Both the position numbers and the translations under genes were made by a program. A DNA stretch of 47,683 nucleotides from Paenibacillus bouchesdurhonensis (lineage in GTDB: Bacteria; Bacillota; Bacilli; Paenibacillales; Paenibacillaceae), in the NCBI RefSeq assembly GCF_900155685.1, contig NZ_LT732548.1:713179-760861 (forward strand), given 5' to 3'. Shown one piece after another: positions 9,606 through 19,025 of this stretch. Numbering within the stretch: the first letter of the stretch is position 1; each line of letters begins with the position of its first letter. A model generated the notes under the pieces. That model saw only the letters and a list, made by a program, of their open reading frames with translations, searched no databases and had not been told where the DNA came from.

Positions 9606-11603
9606 ATGAAAAAAACATGGTCAAAAATAAGACAATTAGTTGAGTTCAATTCGCTGCGCAATCGCCTTTTGCTTGTGTTTGCAATTATGTTGATTATACC
9701 TAATCTCCTAATTATGGTAACCAGTCTGACGAGCGCGAAGCATGAAATGGAAGAGAAAATCGGAAATTCAGCCAAGACTAGTGTTGAACTAATGAACGAA
9801 GCGCTGAACGCTTCCATAGAAGCGCAAATTCAAAACGTTGAGCAATTGGTCGTGCAGATGAATTCCAAGCAAATCGATGAAAGATCGCCAGAGGTGCAGG
9901 CGATGCTGGAGCTGTTCATGGAGAAGCATCCAGGGCTTGAACTGCTTACCGTGGGCAACGATAACAAAGCTTTTCTGAAGGCGCCAGACCCAGGTCCGCA
10001 TGAATATGATCCTACCGAAAGAGATTGGTATAAGTCTGCGCTTGCCGATCCGACCAACACGGTCATTATTGATCCTTTTCAATCAAGCACTACGGGGCAT
10101 CATAATCTGTATATCAGCCGGGCGCTTCCGGATGGGCAGGGAGCCATGACGGTGTCTTTTAATATGGAGAATATCAATGAATTCACTCGGAATGTAGAGA
10201 TTGGTAATGAAGGGTATGTATACATATTCGACCGCAGCAGCAAGATTACTTACCATCCGCAGTACGAGCCCGGCGAAGATGCCGTAGGGGAGCACATTCC
10301 GTTAATTCAGGCGATGGATTCTGGCTTTATCGATTATAAAAGCGAGTTGACGGGCAAGCCACAGCGTGCTTATGTTCTGACGAACGAGGTCACGGGTCTT
10401 AAAATCGTCGGGGTTCTGGAAATGGGTGAATTCGACAAAGCGATTATTCCAATTGTCAGGACTTCCGTTATTGTACTTAGTATTGCACTCATCGTCTCTG
10501 GTATCGTGTTATTTTTGATCATTCGCAGCGTAACTCGTCCGATCGAGCAACTGAACCGCTCTGCGAAGCGGGTAGGAGAGGGTTATCTGAATGAGGAAGT
10601 CCAGATCAAGCGGAAGGACGAAGTTGGACAATTAGCCGCTAACTATAATGAGATGGTGGCCTCCATACGGGAAATGGTCATGGATGTCGCTGAAGTTTCC
10701 AGCCAGCTTGCCGCATCCAGCGAAGAGCTGACGGCGGGTACCGAGCAGAATGCAAAATCGGTTGAGCATGTTGTCGATCTGGTTCAGGAATCCTCCGAGG
10801 GAGCCGAAAGACAGGCCGCCGTTTCGCTCGAAAGTGCCAATACGATGGGGGAAATGTCTGAGGGCATTTATAAAATTGCCGAAGCATCGGGGGCGATTGT
10901 CGAATCATCTTCGAAGACCGTAGAGGATGTTCGTTATGGAAGTGAAAAGGTGGAGCAGGTCAGCCTGCAAATGGAGGAAATCCGCCGATCGACAGAGCAG
11001 TCAGCCGAGCTGATGCATCGGATGAACGAGTTGAGCGCTCATATTGCCGGTATGAGTACCGCAATTTCCGATATCGCTGTCCAGACGAACTTGCTCGCGC
11101 TTAATGCAGCTATAGAAGCGGCGCGTGCTGGTGAAGAAGGGCGCGGCTTCTCTGTCGTAGCGGGAGAAGTACGGAAATTGGCTGAGCAATCCAGAGGGAC
11201 GGCGGAGAAAATCAGCGAGGACGTCGTGCAAATGACCAGCTTAACAGAGAAAGTATACGAGGTTATGAACGGAGAGGTCGCCGCCAATGTAGAGCGTGGT
11301 ATCACCGTAACCACGGAAGCGCAGAATGCCTTCCAGCAAATCCAGAGTTCCACGCAGCATATTACGGAGCAAATTCATGACGTATCTGCGATTACGCAGC
11401 AAATGTCCGCAAGCGCAGAGGAAATTGCCAACTCTGTAAAGCATATTTCGGAAACCTCGCAGCAAAGCTTGGATTCCTTCCAAAGCGTTACGGCCGCCAC
11501 ACAGGAGCAATTGGCTTCGATGGAGGAAATCTCGTCCGCCGCCGATGGGCTTGCCCGAATGGCCGCAGATATGCAAACTAAAATCGAGCACTTCAAAGTT
11601 TAA
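9606..11603 (+). CDS. Methyl-accepting chemotaxis protein with dCache-type sensor
   Basis: A membrane chemoreceptor that senses a small molecule outside the cell and controls CheA/CheW. It has 665 residues: transmembrane segment 1 at about 20-41, an extracellular Cache-type sensor at about 45-280 (RDWYKSAL at 139-146 followed by the [15 protein letters not shown] strand, typical of dCache_1), transmembrane segment 2 at about 285-307, a HAMP at 309-360, and the signalling helix bundle after that. The hairpin-tip signature is [20 protein letters not shown] with [18 protein letters not shown]. Gln/Glu pairs along the bundle are likely methylation sites. The ATG at 9606 follows GAAGGGAGAA. No che genes are adjacent. 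The ligand is unknown; the sugar transporter downstream is separated by a terminator, so a link to it is only a guess. Confidence 0.93.
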   Translation: MKKTWSKIRQLVEFNSLRNRLLLVFAIMLIIPNLLIMVTSLTSAKHEMEEKIGNSAKTSVELMNEALNASIEAQIQNVEQLVVQMNSKQIDERSPEVQAMLELFMEKHPGLELLTVGNDNKAFLKAPDPGPHEYDPTERDWYKSALADPTNTVIIDPFQSSTTGHHNLYISRALPDGQGAMTVSFNMENINEFTRNVEIGNEGYVYIFDRSSKITYHPQYEPGEDAVGEHIPLIQAMDSGFIDYKSELTGKPQRAYVLTNEVTGLKIVGVLEMGEFDKAIIPIVRTSVIVLSIALIVSGIVLFLIIRSVTRPIEQLNRSAKRVGEGYLNEEVQIKRKDEVGQLAANYNEMVASIREMVMDVAEVSSQLAASSEELTAGTEQNAKSVEHVVDLVQESSEGAERQAAVSLESANTMGEMSEGIYKIAEASGAIVESSSKTVEDVRYGSEKVEQVSLQMEEIRRSTEQSAELMHRMNELSAHIAGMSTAISDIAVQTNLLALNAAIEAARAGEEGRGFSVVAGEVRKLAEQSRGTAEKISEDVVQMTSLTEKVYEVMNGEVAANVERGITVTTEAQNAFQQIQSSTQHITEQIHDVSAITQQMSASAEEIANSVKHISETSQQSLDSFQSVTAATQEQLASMEEISSAADGLARMAADMQTKIEHFKV

Positions 11604-11627
11604 TTTGGCAGCGAGGATACACAAAAA

Positions 11628-11814
11628 AACTGGATTTGTTGTATCTAAAATCCACGCTCTATCGCTGAATATACCGTTAGTTGGATTCCTTGCAGTTAAA
11701 ATGAGCTTTAAAGGGGAGAAGGCTAAAAAGCGAGGCTTTAGATACACGAAGTACAGCTATTTAGCGTCACTGTCGTGATGGAACTAACATAAACACAAGA
11801 AATCCAGCTAAATC
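11628..11814. repeat. Dispersed four-unit palindromic element, copy 2
   Basis: About 187 bp with two direct units (AACTGGATT near 11628 and TTAGTTGGATT near 11689) and two inverted ones (near 11740-11760 and AAATCCAGCTAAATC at about 11800-11814). It aligns over its whole length with the element at 33695-33880, for example TTAAAATGAG-CTTTAA and GAAGTACAGCTATTT. It starts 25 bp after the chemoreceptor stop and may act as its 3' structure. From 11815 to 12025 I see only low-complexity sequence. Confidence 0.8.
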
Positions 11815-12025
11815 CGATATGGCATTGCGCGCGCACTGCTCTCTGTGCACATGATGTGTTGTTCAGGATTCGGGGCATGCTTGGATGGCTGCCGATCACA
11901 TTAGAATTAATTCGTGTGCCAATGTGCAGGGCACCAACCGTCCCAATCTGCCCAATGTGAAAAGCACTAACGTATTTCCGCCAATATGCTAATTTTGAGC
12001 AGTTCAATACAAATTCGTCATATCC

Positions 12026-12068
12026 AAAAAACCGTCCGGAGAAATTTCAAATTGCCGGACGGTTTTTT
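12026..12068. terminator. Bidirectional-looking intrinsic terminator
   Basis: Stem CCGTCCGG (12032-12039) with CCGGACGG (12055-12062), flanked by six A on the left and six T on the right, so it could stop transcription in either direction. It isolates the chemoreceptor region from the transporter genes. Confidence 0.8.
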
Positions 12069-12184
12069 AAAATTCACCGCGCCTCAGATATTCTGAAAAT
12101 ATTGAATGATTTTGAGCAATTGTCTCCTGTAGCTCCCGGGGACTCTCCATCTATACTAAAAGTACAGAAAAGGAGAGTGAACTC

Positions 12185-13141
12185 ATGGAACGAACAACAC
12201 CTTTAGCTTCCGGGACACCACCCGTGCGTAAAAAATCATTTCTCAAGCGTTGGGACTCTCCCATTGCAGGTTATTTATTCATTTCCCCGTGGCTGATCGG
12301 ATTTTTGGCGCTAACGGCCTATCCGATGCTGTTGTCCCTATATTATTCCTTCACCAACTATACTCTAATGAAGCCGATCGAATGGGTCGGCATGGAAAAC
12401 TACAATCGTATTTTCACGGCGGACGAGAAATTCGCTCAATCGCTCAAAATCACGTTTTATTACGTGCTGGCCTCGGTACCGTTGAAGCTCATTGCTGCGC
12501 TTCTTGTGGCCATGCTGCTGAATAAGGCGGTGCGCGGGATTTCGGTCTATCGTACAGCCATTTACTTTCCGTCCTTAATTGGGGCGAGTATTGCGGTTTC
12601 CCTGCTATGGAAAAATATCTTTGGCGTAGACGGCTTCTTCAACAAAGTCCTTGGCATATTCGGAATTCCAGGCACAGGCTGGGTGACGAACCCGGATACG
12701 GCGCTCTGGTCGCTGATCGTGCTGTCGGTATGGCAGTTCGGCTCTTCGATGGTTATTTTCCTTGCTGGCCTGAAGCAGATTCCGACAGATCTTTACGAGG
12801 CTTCGGCGGTAGACGGCGCGGGCAAGCTGAGACAATTTTTCAAAATTACGCTGCCGATGCTGTCGCCCACGTTGTATTTCAACCTCATTATGGGGGTTAT
12901 CAACTCCTTCCAGGTGTTCACGCCTGCATACGTGATTACCGGGGGAGGGCCAATGAACTCCACTTATGTGTATGCGCTTTACTTGTATGAGCGGGCATTC
13001 AGCCGCTATCAGTTAGGCTATTCCTCCTCGCTTGCTTGGATTATGCTGCTGCTGATCGTTGCTGCTGCCGTTGCCATTAATCTTACGTCCAAGTACTGGG
13101 TATTCTACGAATCTGAGAGTCAAGGAGGGAAAAGAAAATGA
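12185..13141 (+). CDS. CUT1-family sugar ABC transporter permease, first subunit (MalF/LplB type)
   Basis: One half of the membrane channel of a carbohydrate ABC importer. It has 318 residues with about six transmembrane helices (first at about 29-50, last at about 285-307), plus the cytoplasmic EAA loop EASAVDGAG...ITLP near residue 207 that docks the ATPase. ITGGGP after the loop is typical of CUT1 permeases. The ATG at 12185 has AAGGAGAGTGA upstream. A TATACT -10 sequence lies at 12152-12157 but the -35 region is poor, as expected for an activator-dependent promoter. It overlaps the next permease by 4 bp. No ATPase gene is in the module, so a shared MsmX/UgpC-type ATPase encoded elsewhere is likely. 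Context with GH67 suggests aldouronates (methylglucuronoxylan oligomers) as substrate. Confidence 0.93.
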   Translation: MERTTPLASGTPPVRKKSFLKRWDSPIAGYLFISPWLIGFLALTAYPMLLSLYYSFTNYTLMKPIEWVGMENYNRIFTADEKFAQSLKITFYYVLASVPLKLIAALLVAMLLNKAVRGISVYRTAIYFPSLIGASIAVSLLWKNIFGVDGFFNKVLGIFGIPGTGWVTNPDTALWSLIVLSVWQFGSSMVIFLAGLKQIPTDLYEASAVDGAGKLRQFFKITLPMLSPTLYFNLIMGVINSFQVFTPAYVITGGGPMNSTYVYALYLYERAFSRYQLGYSSSLAWIMLLLIVAAAVAINLTSKYWVFYESESQGGKRK

Positions 13142-13983
13142 CCAAGTCGAAATGGAAGGGCCTGACCCGCCACGCGATGCTTACTGTATTCAGCTTGATT
13201 ATGGTCTATCCGGTCATTTGGTGGATCGGCGCTTCTTTGAAAAGTAATCAGGAGCTGAGCTCGCCGTCGCTTTTCCCAACCGTGCCTCAGTGGTCCAATT
13301 ATGTTAAAGGCTGGCATTCGGTTCCAGGATTTACGTTTACCGATTTTTATGTAAACACCTTTTATCTCATTATCGCGGTCATCATTGTGACGGTCATTTC
13401 CAGTACGCTGGTTGCTTTCGGGTTCGCTAGGCTTGACTTTCCGCTGCGTGGCTTCTGGTTCTCGCTGCTCATGCTCACGCTGATGCTCCCGGGACAGGTG
13501 CTTATCATTCCGCAGTATGCGATGTTCCACCAATTCGGTTGGGTCAATACGTATTTGCCGTTTATCGTGCCCCATGCTTTGGCCGGGGGAGCGGGGGGAA
13601 CCTTCTTCGTCTTCCTGCTCATTCAGTTCATTCGGGGTATTCCGCGGGAGCTGGATGAATCGGCAAAAATCGACGGCTGCAGCTGGTTCGGAATTTATTG
13701 GAGAATCATCATGCCGTTGATGAAGCCGTCGATCGTTACCGTCATTATTTTCTGCTTCTTATGGAACTGGGACGATTTCCTCGGGCACTTGCTATACATT
13801 AACTCTGTCGATAAATACACGGTAGGATTGGCACTCCGGATGATCAACGACGCTCAGGGAGGCGCGGAATGGGGACAACTGCTGGCGATGTCGCTCGTAT
13901 CCATTCTACCGGCAACCTTGCTGTTTACCTTCGCTCAGAAGTACTTTGTCGAGGGCGTAGCCACAACGGGAATTAAAGGGTAG
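13138..13983 (+). CDS. CUT1-family sugar ABC transporter permease, second subunit (MalG/YtcP type)
   Basis: Partner channel subunit of the carbohydrate importer. It has 281 residues and about six transmembrane helices; the EAA loop is ELDESAKIDGCSW near residue 180 in the conserved position. It starts with ATG at 13138 overlapping the preceding TGA (ATGA), with AAGGAGGG at 13122-13129, so translation is coupled to the first permease. The C-terminus ends KYFVEGVATTGIKG, which is typical of MalG-like subunits. It is followed closely by a terminator, separating the permease pair from the kinase gene. Confidence 0.93.
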   Translation: MTKSKWKGLTRHAMLTVFSLIMVYPVIWWIGASLKSNQELSSPSLFPTVPQWSNYVKGWHSVPGFTFTDFYVNTFYLIIAVIIVTVISSTLVAFGFARLDFPLRGFWFSLLMLTLMLPGQVLIIPQYAMFHQFGWVNTYLPFIVPHALAGGAGGTFFVFLLIQFIRGIPRELDESAKIDGCSWFGIYWRIIMPLMKPSIVTVIIFCFLWNWDDFLGHLLYINSVDKYTVGLALRMINDAQGGAEWGQLLAMSLVSILPATLLFTFAQKYFVEGVATTGIKG

Positions 13984-14016
13984 CCAGTTAGGAACATAAT
14001 ATATTAAAATTAAGAA

Positions 14017-14050
14017 AACATTGAGGCAGGTGCAGCTTCAATGTTTTTTT
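14017..14050 (+). terminator. Intrinsic terminator after the permease pair
   Basis: An 11-bp stem, AACATTGAGGC (14017-14027) with GCTTCAATGTT (14035-14045), one G-U pair, a 7-nt loop and seven T. It lies between the second permease and the sensor kinase and may only partly stop transcription. Confidence 0.8.
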
Positions 14051-14104
14051 AGTCTGGCATCGGTTCTTTTCTTAGAGACTTGCCTGAAAGAGGGGACGCC
14101 CGTT

Positions 14105-15844
14105 ATGACAAATCCATTCAAAAAATATCGCATTGATGTTCTGTTTATCATCTGCTTCGCCGGCCTAATTACACTTGTGCTGGCGAGCACGGCGTGGATC
14201 AGCTATGTCATCTCATCACGCGAATTGGCCGAGAATACGTCTTATTACCAAAAGAGGCTGCTGGAGGAGTTGAATAATGAAATTACGGGTCGGCTTACAT
14301 CGATCGAGCAGGTATCCCTCACCACTTCAAGGGATAGCGATTTGCTTACGTTCCTGTCGGGCAAGGACGACGAGTTCGACCGCTACCGCAGGTCGATGGG
14401 CATCAAGCAGGCTCTTGCTCATCTGACCTATTCGATTCCGCAAATCCAGGCGATCGATTTATATCTGGAACAGCCTCAGTGGGGTGACCACCAAAGCTAT
14501 ATCCAGTTTCACCAGCTGGAAAAGGCGGCTGAGCAGCCCTGGTATTCGGCAATAGAGAAGAATGATTTCGCCTGGTCGGAGGAGCATCAAATTTTGACTT
14601 TTAAGGGAGAAGCGTCTGTGCTGAGCTTTTCTCGGAAGATTTATTATAATACCCGATTTATGGGCATACTGGTCGTCCATGTGAAGGCCGATTGGATTCG
14701 GAGCATGCTGGAGGGATATTCTCAGAACTCGAACCGCATCTTATTGGATAGGAACGGCAGAGAATTGCTCAGCGTGGGCAAGCCGATGAAGGAAGCCGGT
14801 CTGCTGGAGTCTGATCCGCGGTTTATTGGTGAATCAGGCGTATTCCGTCTTCATACGCAGCCGCATAGCGTCGAAAATCTTATCGTTTATTCCAAAGTAG
14901 CGGATTCCGATTGGATGCTTGTCGAAATTACCCCGTGGAAGCAAATTACGGCCGGGAGCATGAAGCTGGCCGGGGCGATTCTTACGATCGGTATCGGCGC
15001 TTTATTATTAGCCTTCTTGTTGACGCTCTGGCTGAGCCGGCAGTTCATGAAGCCGATTGCTCAGCTAGTGAAGGCGATGAAAACTTATGTCGTCGGGGGA
15101 GAGCAGGCGGAGCTGACGAGCGACTATACGAATGAGTTCGGCGTTCTGTTTGCGGGCTACCGCCGATTGAATGAGCGCATCGAGGCGCTCTATCTGTCGC
15201 TGGCTGAGCGTTACGAGCAGCAGCGCAAGGCCGAGATTGAAGCGCTGCAGGCCAATATCAACCCGCATTTTCTCTATAATACATTGGATCAGCTCAATTG
15301 GATGGCGATCGCAGAGGGCCAGGATAAAATGAGCCGCATTCTGGAGTTGATGGGCCGCATGTTCCGCATTGGCTTGTCTCACGGGGAAAGCTTTATTACG
15401 ATCGGTGAGGAGCTTACCCATGTAGGCTGTTATTTGGAAATTCAGCAGCTGAGATGGGAGGAGGGCTTGGAGTACGAGGTGATAGCTGCGCAGGAGGTAC
15501 AGAAGCTGTACATCCCGAAGATGACGCTCCAGCCCTTCGTGGAAAATTCGATGATCCATGGGTTTAATTCAAGGCAAAGCGGCCGTATCCTGATTAAAGT
15601 GACAGAGGAGGGTGAACGCGTCCGGATGATCATCGAGGATGATGGGATCGGATTATCTCATAATCACGACAAGGGGAATAACCGCAGGAAGGGCGGATAC
15701 GGCATACGGAACGTGAAGGAAAGATTCACGGCGTATTTCGGCAAGGAGTTTGATATTGCGCTTGCGGATGGCGAGCAGGGTGGAACGATTGTTTCGATTG
15801 CCTTTCCACGGCTTGTCGAAGCACCGGGAAGGAGTGAAACATAA
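14105..15844 (+). CDS. YesM-type sensor histidine kinase
   Basis: A membrane kinase that senses a sugar or its bound binding protein and phosphorylates the YesN-like regulator encoded downstream. It has 579 residues: transmembrane segments at about 11-36 and 287-310 around an extracellular sensor domain, a HAMP at about 311-365, and a His_kinase domain with phospho-acceptor His388 in NPHFLYNTLDQLNW. The ATPase has its N box at Asn481 (PFVENSMIHG) and G boxes DDGIG (512-516) and GYGIRN (531-536). The ATG at 14105 has AAAGAGGGG at 14087-14095, 9 nt away; a longer in-frame extension starting inside the terminator hairpin is rejected. It lies between the transporter genes, not directly next to its regulator, because the binding-protein gene is inserted between them. 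Confidence 0.94.
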   Translation: MTNPFKKYRIDVLFIICFAGLITLVLASTAWISYVISSRELAENTSYYQKRLLEELNNEITGRLTSIEQVSLTTSRDSDLLTFLSGKDDEFDRYRRSMGIKQALAHLTYSIPQIQAIDLYLEQPQWGDHQSYIQFHQLEKAAEQPWYSAIEKNDFAWSEEHQILTFKGEASVLSFSRKIYYNTRFMGILVVHVKADWIRSMLEGYSQNSNRILLDRNGRELLSVGKPMKEAGLLESDPRFIGESGVFRLHTQPHSVENLIVYSKVADSDWMLVEITPWKQITAGSMKLAGAILTIGIGALLLAFLLTLWLSRQFMKPIAQLVKAMKTYVVGGEQAELTSDYTNEFGVLFAGYRRLNERIEALYLSLAERYEQQRKAEIEALQANINPHFLYNTLDQLNWMAIAEGQDKMSRILELMGRMFRIGLSHGESFITIGEELTHVGCYLEIQQLRWEEGLEYEVIAAQEVQKLYIPKMTLQPFVENSMIHGFNSRQSGRILIKVTEEGERVRMIIEDDGIGLSHNHDKGNNRRKGGYGIRNVKERFTAYFGKEFDIALADGEQGGTIVSIAFPRLVEAPGRSET

Positions 15845-15899
15845 TCGGACGATTTTATAATAAATTGTGCATCTCTCTTATACTCCGAATAACACGGAA

Positions 15900-15930
15900 T
15901 TGATAGGATAAATAATGACTACAATATATT
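15900..15930 (+). promoter_or_regulatory. Candidate promoter of the binding-protein gene
   Basis: TTGATA at 15900-15905 followed by AATATA at 15923-15928 (17-bp spacer) or TATATT at 15925-15930 (19-bp spacer). The placement, about 25-30 bp before the ribosome site, is reasonable. It would let the abundant binding protein be made independently of the genes upstream. Confidence 0.4.
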
Positions 15931-15953
15931 TTTTCTTTAGGGGGTAAGTCAAC

Positions 15954-17264
15954 ATGATGAAATGGAAGCGATTGCAAATTGTCGCAGCGCTGCTGGTATG
16001 TTCCTTATTGTTAGCTGCCTGCGGCGGCGGTAAGGGAGATAATGCTGGGGCAACGTCTAGCGATACTCCGGCTTCATCTAATTCGGCATCAGAGAAAGTA
16101 AAACTGCGCATTATGTGGTGGGGATCCCAGCCGCGTCACGAAGCGACGTTGAAGGCGTTAGAGCTGTACACGGAGAAAAACCCGCATGTCACCTTCGAGC
16201 CGGAATACTCCGGAATGGATGGATATCTGGACAAATTGTCCACGCAGGCAGCGGCACATAACGAGCCGGATATTATCCAGATGGATCCGGGCTGGATTTC
16301 CGACTGGACGTCACGCAACCAATTGGAAGAGCTTGACTCCAAGGTGAACTTGGATGACTTGACGCCAAGCCTCCTGCCGATTGGACAAAAAGACGGCAAG
16401 CAATACGGAGTACCGCTGGGCTCGGTTGCTTTTGGTATGATATATGATAAGGCTGCCTTGGATAAGCTAGGTGTAACTACTCCGCAAGATGGCTGGACAT
16501 GGGATGACTTCTTTGCATTAGCGGAGGAAGTGAAGCCTAAACTGGCTAAAGGTCAGTACTTCACCCTGGACTATGCCGGCAACTACTTCATGTTTAGTGC
16601 TTATCACTATGCCAAAGGCAAAGGGACGCTGATTACCGATGACGGCAAATTCAACATCGATGAAGCGACGTTCCTGGAATGGACGAAAAAGTTTGAACAG
16701 CTTCGCAATGAAGGTCTTGTGCCTCCAGCTGATTTGAATGCGTCCGACAAGGAAATGGATCCTACAGCTGACCTGCTGGTTAACGGCAAAGTATTGTTCC
16801 GTTATTCCTTCTCGAACAACTATACGACATGGGACAGCATGAAAGAAGGGGCATTCGATCTTGTAACGATGCCGCGGGCTGAGGAGGCAGGCGGCTGGTT
16901 GAAACCGTCCATGTTCCTTAGCTTGTCCCCGAACTCCAAGCATAAAGAAGAAGCAGCGAAGTTCATCGACTGGTTCATCAATGATCCAGAGGCTGGAACT
17001 ATTCTAGGAACAGCGCGCGGCGTACCTGCCAACGCGAAGATCGCAGAAAGCCTGATCCCGACCCTGCCTGAGGGCGAGAAAGTGGGCATGAAACTGATCG
17101 ATGCAACGACTCCAGACGGCCAAACCTTTACAACTGGACCTGAGGGCTGGGTTAACTTCATCGACAAAGACTTCCCGCTTGTACGCGATGAGCTGAGCTT
17201 TGGCAGAACAACGCCAGAGAAAGCTTATGAATCTTTGAAAAAGGCAGCGCAAGAGTACGAATAG
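15954..17264 (+). CDS. Extracellular sugar-binding lipoprotein of the ABC importer
   Basis: Family 1-type solute-binding protein of 436 residues that captures the sugar outside the membrane and feeds the two permeases. It has a lipoprotein signal peptide with lipobox LLAAC, lipidated Cys23, then a Gly/Ser/Asp linker to about residue 45 and the mature domain beginning with LRIMWWGSQPRHEATLKAL. Trp-rich and GGWLKPS regions are typical of oligosaccharide binders. The start is ATG at 15954 (or 15957) after AGGGGGTAAG. A catabolite-repression site covers codons 3-8. The gene lies between the kinase and regulator genes, which is unusual but keeps the whole uptake/sensing set together. Confidence 0.93.
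   Translation: MMKWKRLQIVAALLVCSLLLAACGGGKGDNAGATSSDTPASSNSASEKVKLRIMWWGSQPRHEATLKALELYTEKNPHVTFEPEYSGMDGYLDKLSTQAAAHNEPDIIQMDPGWISDWTSRNQLEELDSKVNLDDLTPSLLPIGQKDGKQYGVPLGSVAFGMIYDKAALDKLGVTTPQDGWTWDDFFALAEEVKPKLAKGQYFTLDYAGNYFMFSAYHYAKGKGTLITDDGKFNIDEATFLEWTKKFEQLRNEGLVPPADLNASDKEMDPTADLLVNGKVLFRYSFSNNYTTWDSMKEGAFDLVTMPRAEEAGGWLKPSMFLSLSPNSKHKEEAAKFIDWFINDPEAGTILGTARGVPANAKIAESLIPTLPEGEKVGMKLIDATTPDGQTFTTGPEGWVNFIDKDFPLVRDELSFGRTTPEKAYESLKKAAQEYE
15962..15976 (+). promoter_or_regulatory. Catabolite-responsive element (cre) inside the start of the binding-protein gene
   Basis: ATGGAAGCGATTGCA matches the CcpA consensus WTGNAANCGNWNNCW at every fixed position. Lying 8 bp inside the coding region, it would block elongation by a CcpA roadblock when glucose is present. 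Coding constraint alone could produce such a match by chance, but the site is in a sugar-uptake gene where control by CcpA is expected. Confidence 0.6.
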
Positions 17265-17274
17265 GAATAAACTA

Positions 17275-17323
17275 TAACGTCATGCCTGAGAGGCTTAACA
17301 GCTTATCGGGCATGACGTATTAT
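17275..17323 (+). terminator. Long hairpin between binding protein and response regulator
   Basis: The arms ACGTCATGCC (about 17278-17287) and GGGCATGACGT (about 17308-17318), with flanking ATA/TAT extending the stem. The T-run is weak (ATTATCATC). It may be a partial terminator or an mRNA-protecting structure that makes the binding protein more abundant than the regulator. Confidence 0.55.
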
Positions 17324-17393
17324 CATCATTGTGAAACATTATGCGCGGCATAATGCGAGAACATCACTGTTGCAAGAGAAGGGGGCTCTACAG

Positions 17394-19010
17394 ATGTGGA
17401 AGATTGGAATCATCGATGACGACCGCGGGGTGCTGCAGGGAATCAAGAGAGCGATACCCTGGGATGAGTTGAATGCAGAATGGGCGGGCGAGGCGCTTAA
17501 TGGTGAAGAAGGCCTGGAAATGATTCAATCCGCTAGTCCCGACATTGTCATAACCGACTTATATATGCCTGTTATGAATGGTCTCGATATGATCGAACAG
17601 CTGCGGCAAAAAGGGTATACTGGCAAAGTTATTATTTTGAGCGGATACTCTGACTTTGAATACGCTCGCCAGGCTTTGCGGTTGAACGTAAGCGATTACT
17701 TGTCCAAGCCAGTCAGCGTTCCAACCCTCAAGTCTGTGCTCGGTCAGGCTATAGCCGATTTGGAGAAGCAGGAAGAGCGGAAGATGAAGCAGGATGAGCT
17801 GCTCCAGAAGCTGCGGCTGTATGAGCCTTTTGTTGAGAAGGAGTGGGTGAAGTCGGCTGCGGCAGGCACCCTGCAGAACTCCCGTCTGCATACTGAAATT
17901 CCAACGCCTTATCGCTATTGGCCTGAATGCGATCATACCGTTCTTGGCATTGAATTGGTTCGTGATCAACGGGCAGCGAAGCTCAGCTTGCCGGATTGGA
18001 GCCTCCTTCGTTTTGCAATCAGCAACATTATTTGCGAGGTGACCCAGGGGGCCTTTGCCTCCTTTGACTATACAGATTTGCACACGAACCGCTCTGTGAT
18101 TATCGTGCATAGCGATCCTGCGGAGCCTGCTGGTCGATTGCGCCAACGGCTGGAGCAGCTTGGCGTTCGGCTGATCGATTGCGTCAAGAGTTATTTGAAG
18201 CTGAAGATTCGCATTGGAATCGGCGAGCGCAAGAACAGCATCAGAGATATCGGCAACTCGACGGAGGAAGCTTTTCGCGTCATCGATTTGAATCCGCAGC
18301 CGGCGATTCCCGGCTATGATTTATACGTATATTCGCAAGGGCTGCCAAGCGGAGGAGCGGAAGCGCCGATCCGCCCCGTTAAGCTGTATTTGGAGCTGGC
18401 TGGGGCCATACGGACTTCGCAGGAGAATCAGGCGCGCAAAATTATTATGGACTATATGGCGCGGCTTGAAAAAGAGGAAGGCATCACGAAGTCGTATGTC
18501 GGCATGCTGGCTGGCGAGCTGTGGGGAATTATCGCTTTTGCTTTCTATGAGATGGGCACGGTATTGGACGATATTTTCTCGAATGATTCCATTACCCGCG
18601 AAATTGCCGATTTAAAGCGGCCATCCGAGCTGGCGGAGTGGCTGGGCGCTAAGATCGGGATTGTGTTCAGCAGCCGCGAATGGGGCGGCAACGGCAAGCA
18701 TAGGCAGGCCGTCGATTTCATGATGGAATATATCCATGAGCATTATGCTGAGGATATTACGCTGGCTGGGCTGGCGGATAAAGTGTATATTTCGCGCAAC
18801 TATTTATCGATGATTTTTAAGAACATTACGGGCGAGACGTTCAATAATTATTTGACGAGAGTGCGAATTGAAAAGGCGCGGGAACTCTTGATGGAGAAGA
18901 AGGCATTAGTGTATGAAGTTGCGGAAATGGTCGGATACAAAAACGTTCCGTACTTCAGCACCGTGTTTAAGAAAATCACCGGGATGAACCCGACGGAAAT
19001 CGTGAAATAA
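17394..19010 (+). CDS. YesN-type response regulator with AraC-family HTH
   Basis: A cytoplasmic transcription activator of 538 residues. The N-terminal receiver domain has acidic residues IIDDD (6-10) and phospho-acceptor Asp55 in DIVITDLYMPVMNG, a conserved Ser/Thr region (LSGYSDF) and Lys in YLSKPV. The middle (about 130-420) is the poorly conserved YesN linker. The C-terminal 100 residues carry two AraC helix-turn-helices (LADKVYISRNYLSMIFK and VAEMVGYKNVPYFSTVFKK). The ATG at 17394 follows AGAGAAGGGGG; a longer form starting at 17331 is unlikely because it has extra unrelated residues. It probably activates the transporter and aguA promoters in response to the YesM-type kinase. Confidence 0.93.
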   Translation: MWKIGIIDDDRGVLQGIKRAIPWDELNAEWAGEALNGEEGLEMIQSASPDIVITDLYMPVMNGLDMIEQLRQKGYTGKVIILSGYSDFEYARQALRLNVSDYLSKPVSVPTLKSVLGQAIADLEKQEERKMKQDELLQKLRLYEPFVEKEWVKSAAAGTLQNSRLHTEIPTPYRYWPECDHTVLGIELVRDQRAAKLSLPDWSLLRFAISNIICEVTQGAFASFDYTDLHTNRSVIIVHSDPAEPAGRLRQRLEQLGVRLIDCVKSYLKLKIRIGIGERKNSIRDIGNSTEEAFRVIDLNPQPAIPGYDLYVYSQGLPSGGAEAPIRPVKLYLELAGAIRTSQENQARKIIMDYMARLEKEEGITKSYVGMLAGELWGIIAFAFYEMGTVLDDIFSNDSITREIADLKRPSELAEWLGAKIGIVFSSREWGGNGKHRQAVDFMMEYIHEHYAEDITLAGLADKVYISRNYLSMIFKNITGETFNNYLTRVRIEKARELLMEKKALVYEVAEMVGYKNVPYFSTVFKKITGMNPTEIVK

Positions 19011-19025
19011 AGAAGGGGTGGCAAA

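Noticed and set aside
9606..11603. Chemoreceptor as part of the glucuronoxylan module
   Set aside because: A strong bidirectional terminator and an element copy separate them, and the sensor domain gives no sugar-specific sign.
14021..14104. N-terminal extension of the sensor kinase
   Set aside because: It would start inside a terminator hairpin; the ATG at 14105 has a good ribosome site and gives the expected N-terminal membrane helix.
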